Assembly: GCA_020426845.1 (NCBI GenBank)
Contig: JAGQPF010000131.1
Location: 1-44,301, forward strand
From: Planctomycetales bacterium
GTDB lineage: Bacteria; Planctomycetota; Planctomycetia; Pirellulales; Pirellulaceae
DNA: 44,301 nucleotides
Direction of reading: 5' to 3'
Positions 44,246-44,301 of this stretch are shown here, piece after piece (the stretch's first letter is position 1; every line of letters starts with the position of its first letter). The notes under the pieces were generated by a model that had not been told where the DNA came from, searched no databases, and saw only the letters and a program-made list of their open reading frames with translations. The position numbers and the translations under genes were made by a program.

Positions 44246-44301
44246 TTGTGTCTCATTCTGCGAAGTAGTCCGTGTACCGTCCACCCGCTCAATTTCGCCC
44301 A

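Overview
The window looks like a chromosomal segment of a planctomycete, probably from the Pirellulales. The support is indirect but consistent: GC-rich DNA, a DUF1559 pseudopilin-like protein followed by a small lipoprotein, a giant PQQ-propeller secreted protein, PhoX, redoxin/cytochrome/copper-monooxygenase and EF-hand secreted proteins, a Ser/Thr kinase with an FHA partner, and many dispersed palindromic repeats. I see no phage genes, transposase, CRISPR array, rRNA or tRNA.

Layout. 1-4277 (+): the end of a secreted protein gene and a 1318-residue PQQ-propeller protein. 4771-7845 (+): PhoX-like protein, EVE-domain protein and bioF. 8222-9241 (+): a secreted protein of unknown function. 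9456-9950 (-): infC, which appears to use an AUC start codon. 10642-11499 (-): a zinc-ribbon protein. 11715-15157 (+): an HlyD adaptor and a fused ABC ATPase-permease. 15323-16723 (+): a secreted gluzincin protease. 16798-21173 (-): an MMPL/RND exporter overlapping a redoxin-cytochrome-copper monooxygenase-EF-hand protein. 22148-23887 (+): the DUF1559 pseudopilin and a lipoprotein, closed by a strong terminator at 23975-24015. 24138-25550 (+): a sialidase-like BNR protein. 25617-30084 (-): FHA protein, polytopic Ser/Thr kinase and membrane protein, translationally coupled. 30291-31106 (-): coiled-coil membrane protein with its own terminator. 32082-34211 (-): KAP-type P-loop NTPase. 34389-36408 (-): groES-groEL. 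37110-38066 (-): DUF1338/HglS-like dioxygenase. 38526-40940 (+): small membrane protein, PH-domain membrane protein and PLP decarboxylase. 41059-44245 (-): EF-hand protein, ApbE-DUF2271 and PepSY membrane protein.

The gaps between genes are unusually rich in structure. Three palindrome families (called A, B and C here) share a GTAG-like tetranucleotide before the palindrome, the layout of REP elements mobilised by RAYT transposases. They often occur as inverted pairs, and twice they overlap the stop codon of a gene. Family C has been amplified into a 4 x 114 bp tandem array. A fourth repeat (D) forms a tandem array on one side of the DUF1338 gene and an inverted copy on the other.

The most interesting candidates for undescribed biology are RNA-level. 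About 21677-21849, in the leader side of the pseudopilin gene, can fold into a multibranched element plus a long hairpin, with a competing alternative pairing. The 261-nt spacer between the pseudopilin and the lipoprotein holds four successive stem-loops, the last of which covers the lipoprotein Shine-Dalgarno sequence. Also notable are the AUC start of infC and a left-facing terminator at 4382-4425 with no gene feeding it. Terminators at 30191-30229 and 34301-34350 also decide the starts of the FHA and KAP genes. All folds were made by eye and no homology search was possible.
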